A DNA stretch of 64,000 nt from Janthinobacterium sp. SUN073 (GTDB taxonomy: Bacteria > Pseudomonadota > Gammaproteobacteria > Burkholderiales > Burkholderiaceae_D), in NCBI RefSeq assembly GCF_030397665.1, contig NZ_JAPUBT010000002.1, positions 62,001 to 126,000 of the forward strand, written 5' to 3'. The notes under the pieces were generated by a model. That model worked only from the letters and a program-made list of their open reading frames with translations. It had not been told where the DNA came from and searched no databases. The position numbers and the translations under genes were made by a program. Positions 1 to 8,306 of the stretch are shown one piece after another. Position 1 is the stretch's first letter, and every line of letters begins with the position of its first letter.

Positions 1-324
1 ATCAGTAACGACAACCGCATCGCCCTGAATGCGCGCCGCCGGCGCCATATCGCCGCCGATTACGACCTGGCGTGGCAGGAATTGCACGCCTTGCGCATGC
101 GTGACGGCAATTATCACCTGCCCTGCGCCCCCTACAGGGTTCCGGACCTGGCCGAGGTGCCGTCGAAGAAACGCGCCGATGCGCGCCGGCGCGGTGAATT
201 GCTGCTCAGCATGGCTGCCGACATGCGCGCGCAGCTGGCGGCCATGATCACCGCGCCATCTTGCCAAAACGGCCATCTTGCCAATGAAACTGTTATGCTG
301 TATTCCCATCAATCACATACCTGA
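1..324 (+). CDS. VirK/YbjX-family protein (DUF535), C-terminal fragment
   Basis: This is an open frame entering from the left edge, with 107 residues visible before the TGA; the start lies outside the window. The visible part has the basic/aromatic pattern I associate with the end of VirK/YbjX (DUF535) proteins: an Arg-rich stretch, YDLAWQEL, a DGNYHLP-type motif, then IPSKKRA-like 'VPSKKRADARRRGELL'. Family members are cytoplasmic proteins linked to envelope stress and virulence, with no established biochemical activity. The last 25 or so residues are not family-like. The assignment rests on remembered motif similarity to a fragment, so it is moderate. Confidence 0.6.
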   Translation: MSNDNRIALNARRRRHIAADYDLAWQELHALRMRDGNYHLPCAPYRVPDLAEVPSKKRADARRRGELLLSMAADMRAQLAAMITAPSCQNGHLANETVMLYSHQSHT

Positions 325-335
325 CGGAATCGACG

Positions 336-1709
336 ATGCTCCCACGCTTGCGCACCCTGCTGCTACCCATGCTGTCCCTGTCCGGCGCCGCCGCCCTGGC
401 CGCCCCCGCCCTCGATGCCGCCGTGCGTGAACGGGCAGAAACAATGGTGCGTGACGGCAAGCATGCGAGCCTGGTCATCGCCGTGATCGACGGCAAGGAC
501 AGCGCCGTGTACGGCTTCGGCCGCGCGCGGCCCGCCGACAAAGGCGTGCCCGATGCGGATACCGTGTATGAAATCGGCTCCGTGACGAAAACCATGACGG
601 GCTTGCTGCTGGCCGACGCCATCGTGGCAGGCAAGGCGCAGCTGGATCAGCCAGTGGCCGAACTGCTGCCCGCCTACGCCATCCCCGCGCTGGCGAGCCA
701 GAAAATTACGGTAGGCCAGCTGGCCACGCACTTTTCCGGCTTGCCCCGCCTGCCCGCCAACCTGGCGCCGGTGGACATGCGCAATCCCTACGCCGACTAT
801 GCCGAAGGCCAGTTGCGCACTTTTTTGGCCGGCCATGCGCTGGCGCGCGCGCCGGGCGCCGCGTATGAATACTCGAACCTGGCGTATGGCTTGCTGGGCA
901 CGGCATTGGCCACGCAAGCCAACATGTCCTACGAGGACCTGCTGCAAGCGCGCATTTTCCGTCCGCTGGGCATGGCCAGCAGCTCGGCAGTGACGACGCC
1001 CGCCCTGCGCGCGCGCCTGGCGCCGGGCCACCTGGCCGACGGCAAGCCGGCCGAGAACTGGGACTTCCAGGCCATCGCAGGGGCCGGCGCCGTGCGTTCC
1101 AGCGCGCGCGATATGATTGCCTACATGCAATCGTACATGCGGGCGACCAGTCCCGCGCAGCAACTGGCCGTGCAGCCGCGCCGGGTACTGGCCGGCGAAG
1201 GCGAAGGCGATGGCGTGAAAAAGATCGGCCTGGCGTGGATGCTCGACCAGGTCAAGGGGCAGCCTTTTGCCTGGCATAACGGGCAGACGGGCGGCTATGC
1301 CAGCTTTGTCGGCTACACCCTGGACGGCAAGCGGGGCGTGGTGGTGCTGAGCAGCACGGCACGCGACGTCGATGGGCTGGGCGTGAGCGTGCTGTTGCCC
1401 GGCAGCCTGCCGCCGCCAAATGCCCCGGCACCGAAGGAAATTGCCATCGCCCCCGCCGAACTGGCCCAATATGCGGGCCAGTATGCGCTGGCGCCCACGT
1501 TTGTCCTCAGCGTGCGCCAGGGTCCCGATGGCTTGCTGGTGGGCGCCACGGGCCAGGGCGAAGCGCCCGTGTACGCCAGCGCGAAAGACACCTTCTTTTA
1601 CAAGGTGGTCGAAGCGCAACTGGTATTCCAGCGCGACGCCCAGGGCGCCATCACGGGCGTCGTCCTGCACCAGAACGGCCAGGCGATGCCGGGCAAGCGC
1701 AAACCTTAG
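336..1709 (+). CDS. secreted serine hydrolase, beta-lactamase class C / AmpH-like
   Basis: A 457-residue serine hydrolase of the penicillin-binding/class C beta-lactamase fold, probably periplasmic. The N-terminus is a signal peptide (hydrophobic core from about residue 8, AlaAlaProAla cleavage region near 20-24). All three catalytic motifs are present: S82-V-T-K85 (nucleophile and base), Y179-S-N181, and H314-N-G316 in place of KTG, as in esterase/DD-peptidase relatives. A C-terminal domain of about 90 residues (from about 368) resembles the beta-rich tail of DUF3471-type hydrolases. The neighbouring gene at 1834 is a clear paralog in the same orientation. The HNG motif argues for a peptidase or esterase over a true beta-lactamase. 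The substrate is unknown. Confidence 0.9.
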   Translation: MLPRLRTLLLPMLSLSGAAALAAPALDAAVRERAETMVRDGKHASLVIAVIDGKDSAVYGFGRARPADKGVPDADTVYEIGSVTKTMTGLLLADAIVAGKAQLDQPVAELLPAYAIPALASQKITVGQLATHFSGLPRLPANLAPVDMRNPYADYAEGQLRTFLAGHALARAPGAAYEYSNLAYGLLGTALATQANMSYEDLLQARIFRPLGMASSSAVTTPALRARLAPGHLADGKPAENWDFQAIAGAGAVRSSARDMIAYMQSYMRATSPAQQLAVQPRRVLAGEGEGDGVKKIGLAWMLDQVKGQPFAWHNGQTGGYASFVGYTLDGKRGVVVLSSTARDVDGLGVSVLLPGSLPPPNAPAPKEIAIAPAELAQYAGQYALAPTFVLSVRQGPDGLLVGATGQGEAPVYASAKDTFFYKVVEAQLVFQRDAQGAITGVVLHQNGQAMPGKRKP

Positions 1710-1833
1710 CATACTGACAAGCGTGCCATAAAACTCAGGCGGCCTTCATGTTGGCGCCGTATCCTTCCCAGGGCATGCCAGCGACCTTATCCAGGCGCCG
1801 GCGTGCATTCGGCCCACCCTGGACAAGGTTCCC

Positions 1834-3198
1834 ATGACACCCACTTTCGCCCTCCTCCCCCTTTGCCTCATCGGCACCGCTGCACTGGCCGCCCCTGCCT
1901 TGGCCGCGCCCGTCCTCGACGACGCCGTGCGCCAGCGCGCCGAGGAACTGACGCGCACCGGCATGCACGCGAGCATCGTCATTGCCGTCATCGACGGCAA
2001 GCACAGCGCCGTCTACGGCTTTGGCAGCGTACATGCAGGCAAGCACATCAAACCGGGCACCGATACCGTCTACCAGATCGGCTCCATCACCAAGACCATG
2101 ACGGCCTTGCTGCTGGCCGACGCCGTCGCCGAGAACAAGGTCACACTCGATGAGCCGGTAGCCACTTTATTGCCGGGCTATACGCTGCCCGCCTTCGACG
2201 GCAAGACGATCAGCCTGCTCGACCTGGCCACGCACTATTCTTCGCTGCCGCGCCTGCCCGACAACTTCGCGCCGAAAGACCCGGCCAACCCGTATGCCGA
2301 CTACTCGGAAGCGAAGCAGCGGCAGTTTCTCGCCGCCTACCAGCTGCCTCGCGCGCCCGGCAGCGCCTTCGACTATTCGAACATCGGCTATGCCGTGCTG
2401 GGCACGGCGCTGGCGGCGCAGGCCGGTACCAGCTATGAAGCGCTGCTGCAAAAGCGCATCGCCGTGCCGCTGGGCATGCGCTCGACTTCGAACACGCCCA
2501 GCCACGGCATGCTGGCGCGCCTGGCGCCCGGCCATTTGCTGTCGGGCGAACCGACACCCGCCTGGGATTTGAACGTGGTGGCGCCGGCCGGCGGCGTGTA
2601 TTCGAGCGCGCGCGACATGGTCGCCTACCTGCAAGCGTACATGTTCAAGCCGCTGCGCCCGTATGCGCTGGCAATAAAACCGCAGCGGCCGCTGGCGCCC
2701 GACGGCGACACGAAGATCGGCCTGGCCTGGCTGCTGGAACAGCGACAGGGACACGGTTACGCCTGGCACAGCGGCCAGACGGGTGGCTACAGCAGCTATG
2801 CGGCGTTCACGACGGACGGCAAGCGGGGCGTGGTGGTATTGACGAACACGGCGCGCGACGTCGACGCCCTGGGCTTGTCAACCCTGCTGCCCGGCACGCC
2901 CCTGCCGCCGCTGAAAAAGCCGCAAACGGCCATCGAACTGCCGCGCGCCGCCTTGAACGAGTATGTGGGCGAGTATCCAATGGGCACCGATTTCACCTTG
3001 ACGGTGACCTTGGGCAAGCATGGCCTGGAAGCGGCCGGCACCGGTGTCGGCTCGGCGCCCCTGTTTGCCAGCGCGAAAGACCACTTCTTTTTCCGCGCCA
3101 TCGACGCGGAACTGGCTTTTACGCGCGATGCGGCAGGCAAGATCGCCGGCGCCGTGCTCAAACAAGGCGGACAGGACGTGGTCCTGCCGCGCAAGTAG
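1834..3198 (+). CDS. secreted serine hydrolase, tandem paralog of the preceding gene
   Basis: A 454-residue protein with the same architecture as the upstream gene: signal peptide (AlaLeuAla region near 16-24), S84-I-T-K87, Y181-S-N183 and H312-S-G314, then a C-terminal beta-rich domain. The two proteins align over their full length with long shared blocks, for example IVIAVIDGK, HSGQTGGY versus HNGQTGGY, and KRGVVVL. This indicates a tandem duplication followed by divergence. The 124-bp gap shows no obvious terminator, so co-transcription is possible. The start has a weak AAGG 6 bases upstream. Expected role: periplasmic hydrolysis of a peptide or ester substrate, perhaps peptidoglycan-derived. 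A true beta-lactamase role is not shown. Confidence 0.9.
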   Translation: MTPTFALLPLCLIGTAALAAPALAAPVLDDAVRQRAEELTRTGMHASIVIAVIDGKHSAVYGFGSVHAGKHIKPGTDTVYQIGSITKTMTALLLADAVAENKVTLDEPVATLLPGYTLPAFDGKTISLLDLATHYSSLPRLPDNFAPKDPANPYADYSEAKQRQFLAAYQLPRAPGSAFDYSNIGYAVLGTALAAQAGTSYEALLQKRIAVPLGMRSTSNTPSHGMLARLAPGHLLSGEPTPAWDLNVVAPAGGVYSSARDMVAYLQAYMFKPLRPYALAIKPQRPLAPDGDTKIGLAWLLEQRQGHGYAWHSGQTGGYSSYAAFTTDGKRGVVVLTNTARDVDALGLSTLLPGTPLPPLKKPQTAIELPRAALNEYVGEYPMGTDFTLTVTLGKHGLEAAGTGVGSAPLFASAKDHFFFRAIDAELAFTRDAAGKIAGAVLKQGGQDVVLPRK

Positions 3199-3204
3199 TA
3201 GCCC

Positions 3205-3558
3205 TCAGGCTGCCGGGTCTTGCATGAATTGCTCGACCCGCTCGACAAACGCCGCCTTGCTGCGCGTGCGAAACTCGCCCAGGAAAGCGTCGCTGCCCGG
3301 GACGATCTTGCCGTGGCGGTCATATTCCACCTTGGCCATCTCCAGCACGAATTCGCCGGCGGGATCATCCTCCGGCTCGAAGTGCGAATTGAAGCAGTAA
3401 CCGGTATCCCGGCAGCTGCCCCACAGCAGCAATGCGCTGCTGAACCATTGCATGGTGTCCGGCCCCGGCTCCACCTCGAACAGGGTGTTGACGGTGAGGT
3501 GCCAGCCGCCGGGCACGCGCAGCGGCTGCAGGGGATAAGGGAAGCGTGGCTGTTTCAT
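3205..3558 (-). CDS. conserved hypothetical protein, coupled to EAL gene
   Basis: A 117-residue soluble protein without signal peptide or membrane segment, which I do not recognise. It is rich in aromatic residues in the first half (WHLTVNTLFEVEP, WFSSALLLWGSC, TGYCFNSHFEPE) and ends in a charged helix. Its ATG overlaps the TGA of the upstream c-di-GMP phosphodiesterase gene (ATGA), so it is very probably translationally coupled to it and could work in the same signalling route. This is inference from arrangement only. It converges on the serine hydrolase gene, leaving only 6 bases between the stops. Confidence 0.7.
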   Translation of the reverse strand: MKQPRFPYPLQPLRVPGGWHLTVNTLFEVEPGPDTMQWFSSALLLWGSCRDTGYCFNSHFEPEDDPAGEFVLEMAKVEYDRHGKIVPGSDAFLGEFRTRSKAAFVERVEQFMQDPAA

Positions 3559-5108
3559 GTCGACGATGGCGCGCGGCGCGCCCGATAAAAGGTGAGGAAC
3601 TCGGCAGCCGGCAGCGCTTTGGCAAACAGCCAGCCCTGGCCAAACTCGACTTTGCGTTCGCGCAAATAGTCGGCTTGCTGCTGCGTTTCGATGCCTTCGG
3701 CCACGATCAGCATGTTCAGGGTGCGCGCCATGGCGATGATGTGCGGCGTGACGCTGCTGGTGGCGGCGTCCGTGCCGATGGTGTCGACGAAGGATTTATC
3801 GATTTTGAGGGCGTCGAGCGGCAGGTTTTGCAGGCTCGACAGGCTGGAGTATCCCGTGCCGAAGTCGTCGATGGCCACGGCATGGCCGCGCGCCCTGGCC
3901 TTGTCGATGGTGGCGCGCGCCGCTTCCACGTTGATGAAGCCCCGTTCCGTCGCTTCCAGCCAGATCTGCTGCGCCTCGATACCCGTGCCGTCCAGGGCGC
4001 GTTCGAGCACGTCGAGCACCCGGCCCGTTTCAATGTCGCTGGCGCACAGGTTGATGGCGATGTGCAGTTCGCGGTCGGCCAGCAGCGCGGCGCCCATGTC
4101 GGCGATGACGCAAGCGATCACCTGATCGGTGATGGGCAAGATGAGGTCGCTGTCCTCGGCGACGGGAATGAACAGGTCGGGCCGTATCATGCTGCCGTCG
4201 GGACGGCGCCAGCGTATCAGCGCCTCGGCGCCCACGCACACGCCCGTGTCGAGCGCGATGATGGGTTGATAATGGACAAAGAATTCGCGCCGTTCGATGG
4301 CGATCTTCAGTTCGCCCATCAGGGACAAACGCCGGCGCGACAACCAGATGACGATGCCGACGATGAAGGCGGCCATCAGCAGGCCCAGCGGCAAGAGCAG
4401 CAGCTGTTCGCGCCGCAGCCTATCGTTCAGCTTGCTGCGCGGCTCGATCATCACGGCCGTCAAGCCGTCGCGGTACAGCAGCGCATGGATGCTGCCGTCC
4501 GCCGTTGGCTTGCCGGCGAGCAGGGCTTGCACCAGCGCCGGATCCGGATGGTGCAAGGTGTCGAGCACGCCGCCCCGGCCGATGGCCACGGCCATCTGGA
4601 TATCGCTGTCGACGATGACGTCGGAGAAGCGCACGGGATCGATCAGCACTTTATACGCTCGGTAGGATAAGCCCACCATGCGCTTGCCGCCGCTGACGAC
4701 GGGGCGCAGGTTGAAATCGAGGCCCATGCCGTTGGCCAGGGTGAAATCGGCGGGCGTGACGGCGATGCGCTTGTCCTCCATGCCCGTGGAGCTGCATTTG
4801 AGCATGCCGTTCTCGACATAGCCGATATCGTCGATGCTGCGCGTGGTGATGGTGATGCGGCGCAGTTGCTGGATATGCGCTTCCGAACACGGCACCAGGT
4901 CCAGCGCATCGGCGCTGCGCAGGGCCATGCTTGCCGAGGCGATCGACCGGTGGGCGCGCTCGAGCGCGTAGCCGGCCAGCAGGCGCAGGCGTTCCTGCTC
5001 GCCCTGCTCGGCGCGCACGGACGACAGGTAGAAGGCCAGGCTCAGGGGAGCGGCCACGCCGATGACTGCCACCAGCACGCTCGTAACGATAATGCGTTTT
5101 CTGCGCAT
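3555..5108 (-). CDS. CSS-motif EAL-domain c-di-GMP phosphodiesterase
   Basis: A 517-residue inner-membrane enzyme predicted to hydrolyse c-di-GMP to pGpG. Order: TM helix about 7-29; periplasmic domain about 30-235 with the CSS motif (C105-S-S) and a second Cys at 74, the pair that forms a disulfide in redox-sensing CSS-EAL proteins; TM helix about 237-257; cytoplasmic EAL domain to the end. Catalytic signatures are intact: EALIRW, the Asn in AINLCAS, WLEATERG, the DD pair in IDDFGTGYS, the Lys in LKIDKSF, and AEGIE. It should therefore be active, with control by periplasmic thiol state as in E. coli PdeB/PdeC relatives. No GGDEF domain is fused. Confidence 0.93.
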   Translation of the reverse strand: MRRKRIIVTSVLVAVIGVAAPLSLAFYLSSVRAEQGEQERLRLLAGYALERAHRSIASASMALRSADALDLVPCSEAHIQQLRRITITTRSIDDIGYVENGMLKCSSTGMEDKRIAVTPADFTLANGMGLDFNLRPVVSGGKRMVGLSYRAYKVLIDPVRFSDVIVDSDIQMAVAIGRGGVLDTLHHPDPALVQALLAGKPTADGSIHALLYRDGLTAVMIEPRSKLNDRLRREQLLLLPLGLLMAAFIVGIVIWLSRRRLSLMGELKIAIERREFFVHYQPIIALDTGVCVGAEALIRWRRPDGSMIRPDLFIPVAEDSDLILPITDQVIACVIADMGAALLADRELHIAINLCASDIETGRVLDVLERALDGTGIEAQQIWLEATERGFINVEAARATIDKARARGHAVAIDDFGTGYSSLSSLQNLPLDALKIDKSFVDTIGTDAATSSVTPHIIAMARTLNMLIVAEGIETQQQADYLRERKVEFGQGWLFAKALPAAEFLTFYRARRAPSST

Positions 5109-5200
5109 GGGATTACCTGCGGTAGTTATATGATTGCCATGTATTGCTCGATGGCATCATATTACATGTGCAGGCAGCGCACGTGGATCTTGCTGAACAG

Positions 5201-6697
5201 TTACACTTTTTCCAGCGGCCTGGCCAGCACGAACACCAGCGCCGCCACCACGGCCGCCAGCCCGCCAGCCAGGTACAGCACGCTGGCAAAGCCGTCGATG
5301 AAGGCGTGGCGCGCCGCTTCCTGCGCCACAGCCTGCATGGCGGGCGGCAGCTGGCCAAAGGCTTCGGCCGCATTGCCGGCGACGATGCGCCCGATCATTT
5401 CGGGCGAGGCCTTCAAACCGTGCAGCCACGCCAGCTTGTCGAACGAGTCCGCCGTGCACATGGCCAGCACGGCGCCCAGCGCGCCCACGGCCAGCACGAT
5501 GCCGACAAAGCGCGTGGTGGTGCTGATGCCGGAGCCCATGCCCGTGCGCTCGCGGGGAATGCAGGCGAGGATGGCCTTTTGCGTCGTGCCGTTCAGCAAT
5601 CCCGCGCCCGCGCCCGTGACGACCATGCCGGCCGCCACCCAGCCGTATTGCAAACTGGAAGCGGCCAGCGCCGTGGCCACGTTGCCCACGGCGACGATCA
5701 GCAAGCCCGTCACGAGGATGCCGCGATCATCCAGAATCCGCATGGCGCGCGGCGCCAGCCGCGACAGCAGCACCATGGCGACGGCAAACGGCAGCATGGC
5801 GCAACCGGCCAGCACGGCGGAAAAGCCGAAGGCGTTCTGCAAATACAGGGGCAAGAAGGTCATCATCACCTGGGCGGCGATGGCGTAGCCGAACATGCCC
5901 AGCACGGCGCCGACGAACACGCGCCGGCCAAACAGCGACAAATCGACCATCGGTGCGCGCTGGCGCCGTTCCACCAGCACGAACACTACCAGCAGCGCCG
6001 CGCCGGCCAGAAAGCGCAGCATGGTGGCGTGACTGGACCAGCCCGCCACGCTGGCGTCGATCAAACCCCAGATGATGCAGAACAGGCCGGTGGAAAACAG
6101 CAGCGCGCCCGCCGGGTCGAAGCTGGCGTTGGAGGCATCCTTCGACTCGTCCACGTGCTTGCTTACCAGCCACATCAAGATGGCGACGATGGGCAGGTTC
6201 AGGTAGAAAATCCAGCGCCAGTTGATGGCGCTCGTGATCAGGCCACCCAGCAGCGGTGCCACCGTCATGGCCACGCCCATGGCCGCGCCCCACACAGACC
6301 AGGCGCGCGCCCTCTCCTTTTCCGCGTGAAACGTGTGGCCGATGACGGCCAGCGCGGACGTCAGCAGCAGTGCGGCACCGAGTCCCTTGATGGCGCGCGC
6401 CACGTTGAGCACGAACGGCGTCCACGCCAGGCCGCACAGCAGGGACGCCAGCGCGAAGACAGCGAGGCCATACAGCATGACCTTGCGCCGTCCCAGGCGG
6501 TCGGCGATGCTGCCGGCCGGCAACAGGAACGAGGCGAACGCCAGCATGTAGGCGCTGACCACCCATTCCACGTCAACGAAGCTGGCGTTGAGCGAGCGGG
6601 CGATCGACGGCAGCGAGACGGCCACGACGTTGGTGTCGAGCATGATCAGCGCGCACACGCCCGAGCACGTATATAAGGTCCAGTTGGTATTTTTCAT
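5201..6697 (-). CDS. MFS drug exporter, DHA2 (EmrB/QacA) family
   Basis: A 498-residue integral membrane protein with about 14 hydrophobic segments, the length and pattern of the DHA2 proton-antiporter family. Near the N-terminus are the D-T-x-V-V-x-V-x-L-P motif of this family ('LDTNVVAVSLPSI') and the loop motif GSIADRLGRRK (motif A). Motif C (GxxxGPxxGG-like 'MGVAMTVAPLLGG') follows. Predicted role: efflux of a hydrophobic small molecule. It is transcribed divergently from a LysR regulator across a short region that carries a perfect inverted repeat, the usual layout for a regulator and its target exporter. No EmrA-type adaptor gene is adjacent. Confidence 0.9.
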   Translation of the reverse strand: MKNTNWTLYTCSGVCALIMLDTNVVAVSLPSIARSLNASFVDVEWVVSAYMLAFASFLLPAGSIADRLGRRKVMLYGLAVFALASLLCGLAWTPFVLNVARAIKGLGAALLLTSALAVIGHTFHAEKERARAWSVWGAAMGVAMTVAPLLGGLITSAINWRWIFYLNLPIVAILMWLVSKHVDESKDASNASFDPAGALLFSTGLFCIIWGLIDASVAGWSSHATMLRFLAGAALLVVFVLVERRQRAPMVDLSLFGRRVFVGAVLGMFGYAIAAQVMMTFLPLYLQNAFGFSAVLAGCAMLPFAVAMVLLSRLAPRAMRILDDRGILVTGLLIVAVGNVATALAASSLQYGWVAAGMVVTGAGAGLLNGTTQKAILACIPRERTGMGSGISTTTRFVGIVLAVGALGAVLAMCTADSFDKLAWLHGLKASPEMIGRIVAGNAAEAFGQLPPAMQAVAQEAARHAFIDGFASVLYLAGGLAAVVAALVFVLARPLEKV

Positions 6698-6730
6698 GCC
6701 TGTATTTTAAGCAGGCTTGTATTATTTCCT

Positions 6731-6754
6731 ATTATAAGACAAGCGCCTTATAAT
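6731..6754. promoter_or_regulatory. inverted repeat, probable LysR operator / divergent promoter
   Basis: The 8-bp arms ATTATAAG and CTTATAAT are separated by 8 bp in the exporter-LysR intergenic region. Each arm contains TATAAT read towards its own gene, so the palindrome holds both candidate -10 boxes. The arrangement also fits a T-N11-A type LysR site. No good -35 is visible on either side, as expected for activator-dependent promoters. Confidence 0.55.
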
Positions 6755-6781
6755 TCACTCATGGTGAATACAGAAAAAGAG

Positions 6782-7657
6782 ATGGAATTGCGGCATTTCC
6801 GCTGCGTGCTGGCCGTGGCGCACAGCCTGCACTTTGCAAGGGCGGCAGCGGAACTGGGCATTTCGCCGCCCGCGCTGACCAAGCAGGTGCAGGAAACGGA
6901 AAGCTTGCTCGGTACGCGCCTGTTCCAGCGCAGCAAGCGCGCCGTGTCCCTGACGGCGGCCGGAGAATTGTTCGTCATCGAGGCCACGCGCGCGCTGGGG
7001 CAACTGGCGCAGGCGCAGGACGTGGCGCGCCGGGCGGGGCGGGGCGAACTGGGACGGCTGGAAATCGGCTACGTGGCCTCGGCCGCATACTCAGGCGTGC
7101 TGCAGGACCAGTTTTCCCGCTTTCGCGCCAGCCACCCCGGCATCCATATCGGTGCGCGCGAACAGGCGATGGATACCCTGCCCGGCTTGCTGGACCAGGG
7201 CCGCGTCGACCTGGCCTTCGTGCGCCCGCCCCTGCACTTGCCGGACGGACTGGACAGCGTGGTGTTGCTGCGCGACCGCTTCGTGCTGGCCGTGCAGGCG
7301 GACAGCCCGCTGGCATGCCTCGATGTGGCGGAACCGGCCGCGCTGGCGCAGCAGGCCTTCATCGTGCCGGAACAAGAATTGGGGACATTGGAAGTGAGCC
7401 GGCGCGGCGGCTTTGCGGCGCAGGTGGTGTCGCGCCCCGGCAGCCTGGTGGCCGTGCTGACGGAAGTGTCGCTGGGCGTGGGTTGCGCCATCGTGCCCCA
7501 TTCCGTGATGGCCAGCGTGCAATTGCCCGGCGTGGTATTCCGCGAGCTGGCCGCGCCGCAGATCAGCTCGGAAATTGCCGTGGCCTTCCGCCGCCACGAA
7601 CAGGCGCCCGCCGCGCGCGCGTTCATCGCCCAGTTGCGCGCTGTAGCGCTGGCTTAG
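6782..7657 (+). CDS. LysR-family transcriptional regulator
   Basis: A regulator of about 291 residues with a typical N-terminal winged helix-turn-helix (MELRHFRCVLAVAHSLHFAR, then AAELGISPPALTKQVQETE) and a periplasmic-binding-like effector domain (about 90-290). A longer start at 6761 is in frame. I prefer 6782 because it gives the canonical LysR N-terminus, and because the candidate -10 TATAAT ends at 6754, which would leave the upstream ATG leaderless. The Shine-Dalgarno is weak for both. Probably controls the divergent MFS exporter and itself. The effector is unknown. Confidence 0.88.
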   Translation: MELRHFRCVLAVAHSLHFARAAAELGISPPALTKQVQETESLLGTRLFQRSKRAVSLTAAGELFVIEATRALGQLAQAQDVARRAGRGELGRLEIGYVASAAYSGVLQDQFSRFRASHPGIHIGAREQAMDTLPGLLDQGRVDLAFVRPPLHLPDGLDSVVLLRDRFVLAVQADSPLACLDVAEPAALAQQAFIVPEQELGTLEVSRRGGFAAQVVSRPGSLVAVLTEVSLGVGCAIVPHSVMASVQLPGVVFRELAAPQISSEIAVAFRRHEQAPAARAFIAQLRAVALA

Positions 7658-7659
7658 CC

Positions 7660-8226
7660 TCAGTTCTTCAATACCGCCACGGCATAGGTGCAAGCGGCGG
7701 CCGTTTCATTGCTGAACACGCAGTCGGCCGGCGGCCCCAGCTCCAGGCAGTCGCCCTCATCCAGCACGTGGCGCGTATCGCCTTCGATGAACACCAGGCT
7801 GCCGCTGAGTGACCAGATCAGCTGGCGCCGCGCCACATAGGCGGCGGCCGGCATGGCCACCACGGCGCCCGGCGGCAGGGTAATATGCACGAGGTCGAGC
7901 GGCATGTCGGACGCGGGCGACACATGCCGCCGCACATAGCCGCTCTGCGGATCAATCCACACGGGCTGGTCAGCCTGGCGCAGCAAGCGCCCTGCGCGCA
8001 TTTCCGCGCGGGCGATCAGTTCGGACATGCTCAGGCCGAAGGCGCCCGACAGCCGCGCCAGCAAGGTGGCCGTGGGGCTGCAATCGCCCCGCTCCACTTT
8101 GTGCACCATCGCGCGCGACACGCCCGAGCGGGCCGCCAGCTGCGTCAGCGACCAGCCCAGGTTTTCCCGCTCAAGGCGCACCCGGGCACCGATGCGCTGG
8201 CTCAATTCGTCTGGTTTAGTGGACAT
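7660..8226 (-). CDS. XRE-cupin transcriptional regulator
   Basis: A 188-residue two-domain regulator. Residues about 10-65 are a Cro/C1 helix-turn-helix (SLTQLAARSGVSRAMVHKVE, then 'SPTATLLARLSGAFG'). Residues about 105-185 are a cupin-2 beta-barrel likely to sense a small ligand. This is the SutR/PuuR-type design, often acting on a neighbouring metabolic gene. It is divergent from a GNAT acetyltransferase, and three TGGACA boxes lie between them. It converges on the LysR gene, with two bases between the stops. Confidence 0.9.
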   Translation of the reverse strand: MSTKPDELSQRIGARVRLERENLGWSLTQLAARSGVSRAMVHKVERGDCSPTATLLARLSGAFGLSMSELIARAEMRAGRLLRQADQPVWIDPQSGYVRRHVSPASDMPLDLVHITLPPGAVVAMPAAAYVARRQLIWSLSGSLVFIEGDTRHVLDEGDCLELGPPADCVFSNETAAACTYAVAVLKN

Positions 8227-8276
8227 AATCAGGATTTATTGGACAAAAGCCTGGGCGGCAATCTATGATTTGTCCA
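8220..8276. promoter_or_regulatory. three TGGACA operator boxes
   Basis: TGGACA occurs at 8220-8225 and 8240-8245, and its inverse TGTCCA at 8271-8276. The flanks are similar (TGGACATAA, TGGACAAAA, and ATAATGGACAAAT on the other strand). Spacings of 20 and 31 bp are near two and three helical turns. The boxes sit between the XRE-cupin gene and the GNAT gene, the first overlapping the regulator's start codon, so they are plausible sites for that regulator. Confidence 0.5.
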
Positions 8277-8306
8277 TTATAGTAGACGACTAGCAAGGAG
8301 ATCAAC

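Noticed and set aside
363..1712. 449-codon minus-strand frame opposite the first serine hydrolase
   Set aside because: The opposite strand has complete catalytic motifs; this frame has no motif and shadow composition.
336..3198. Antibiotic-resistance AmpC beta-lactamase genes
   Set aside because: The third motif is HNG/HSG rather than KTG and the C-terminal domain matches esterase/DD-peptidase relatives.
5144..6676. 510-codon plus-strand frame opposite the MFS gene
   Set aside because: The minus strand encodes a clear 14-helix transporter; this frame is Gln/His/Gly/Arg-rich shadow.
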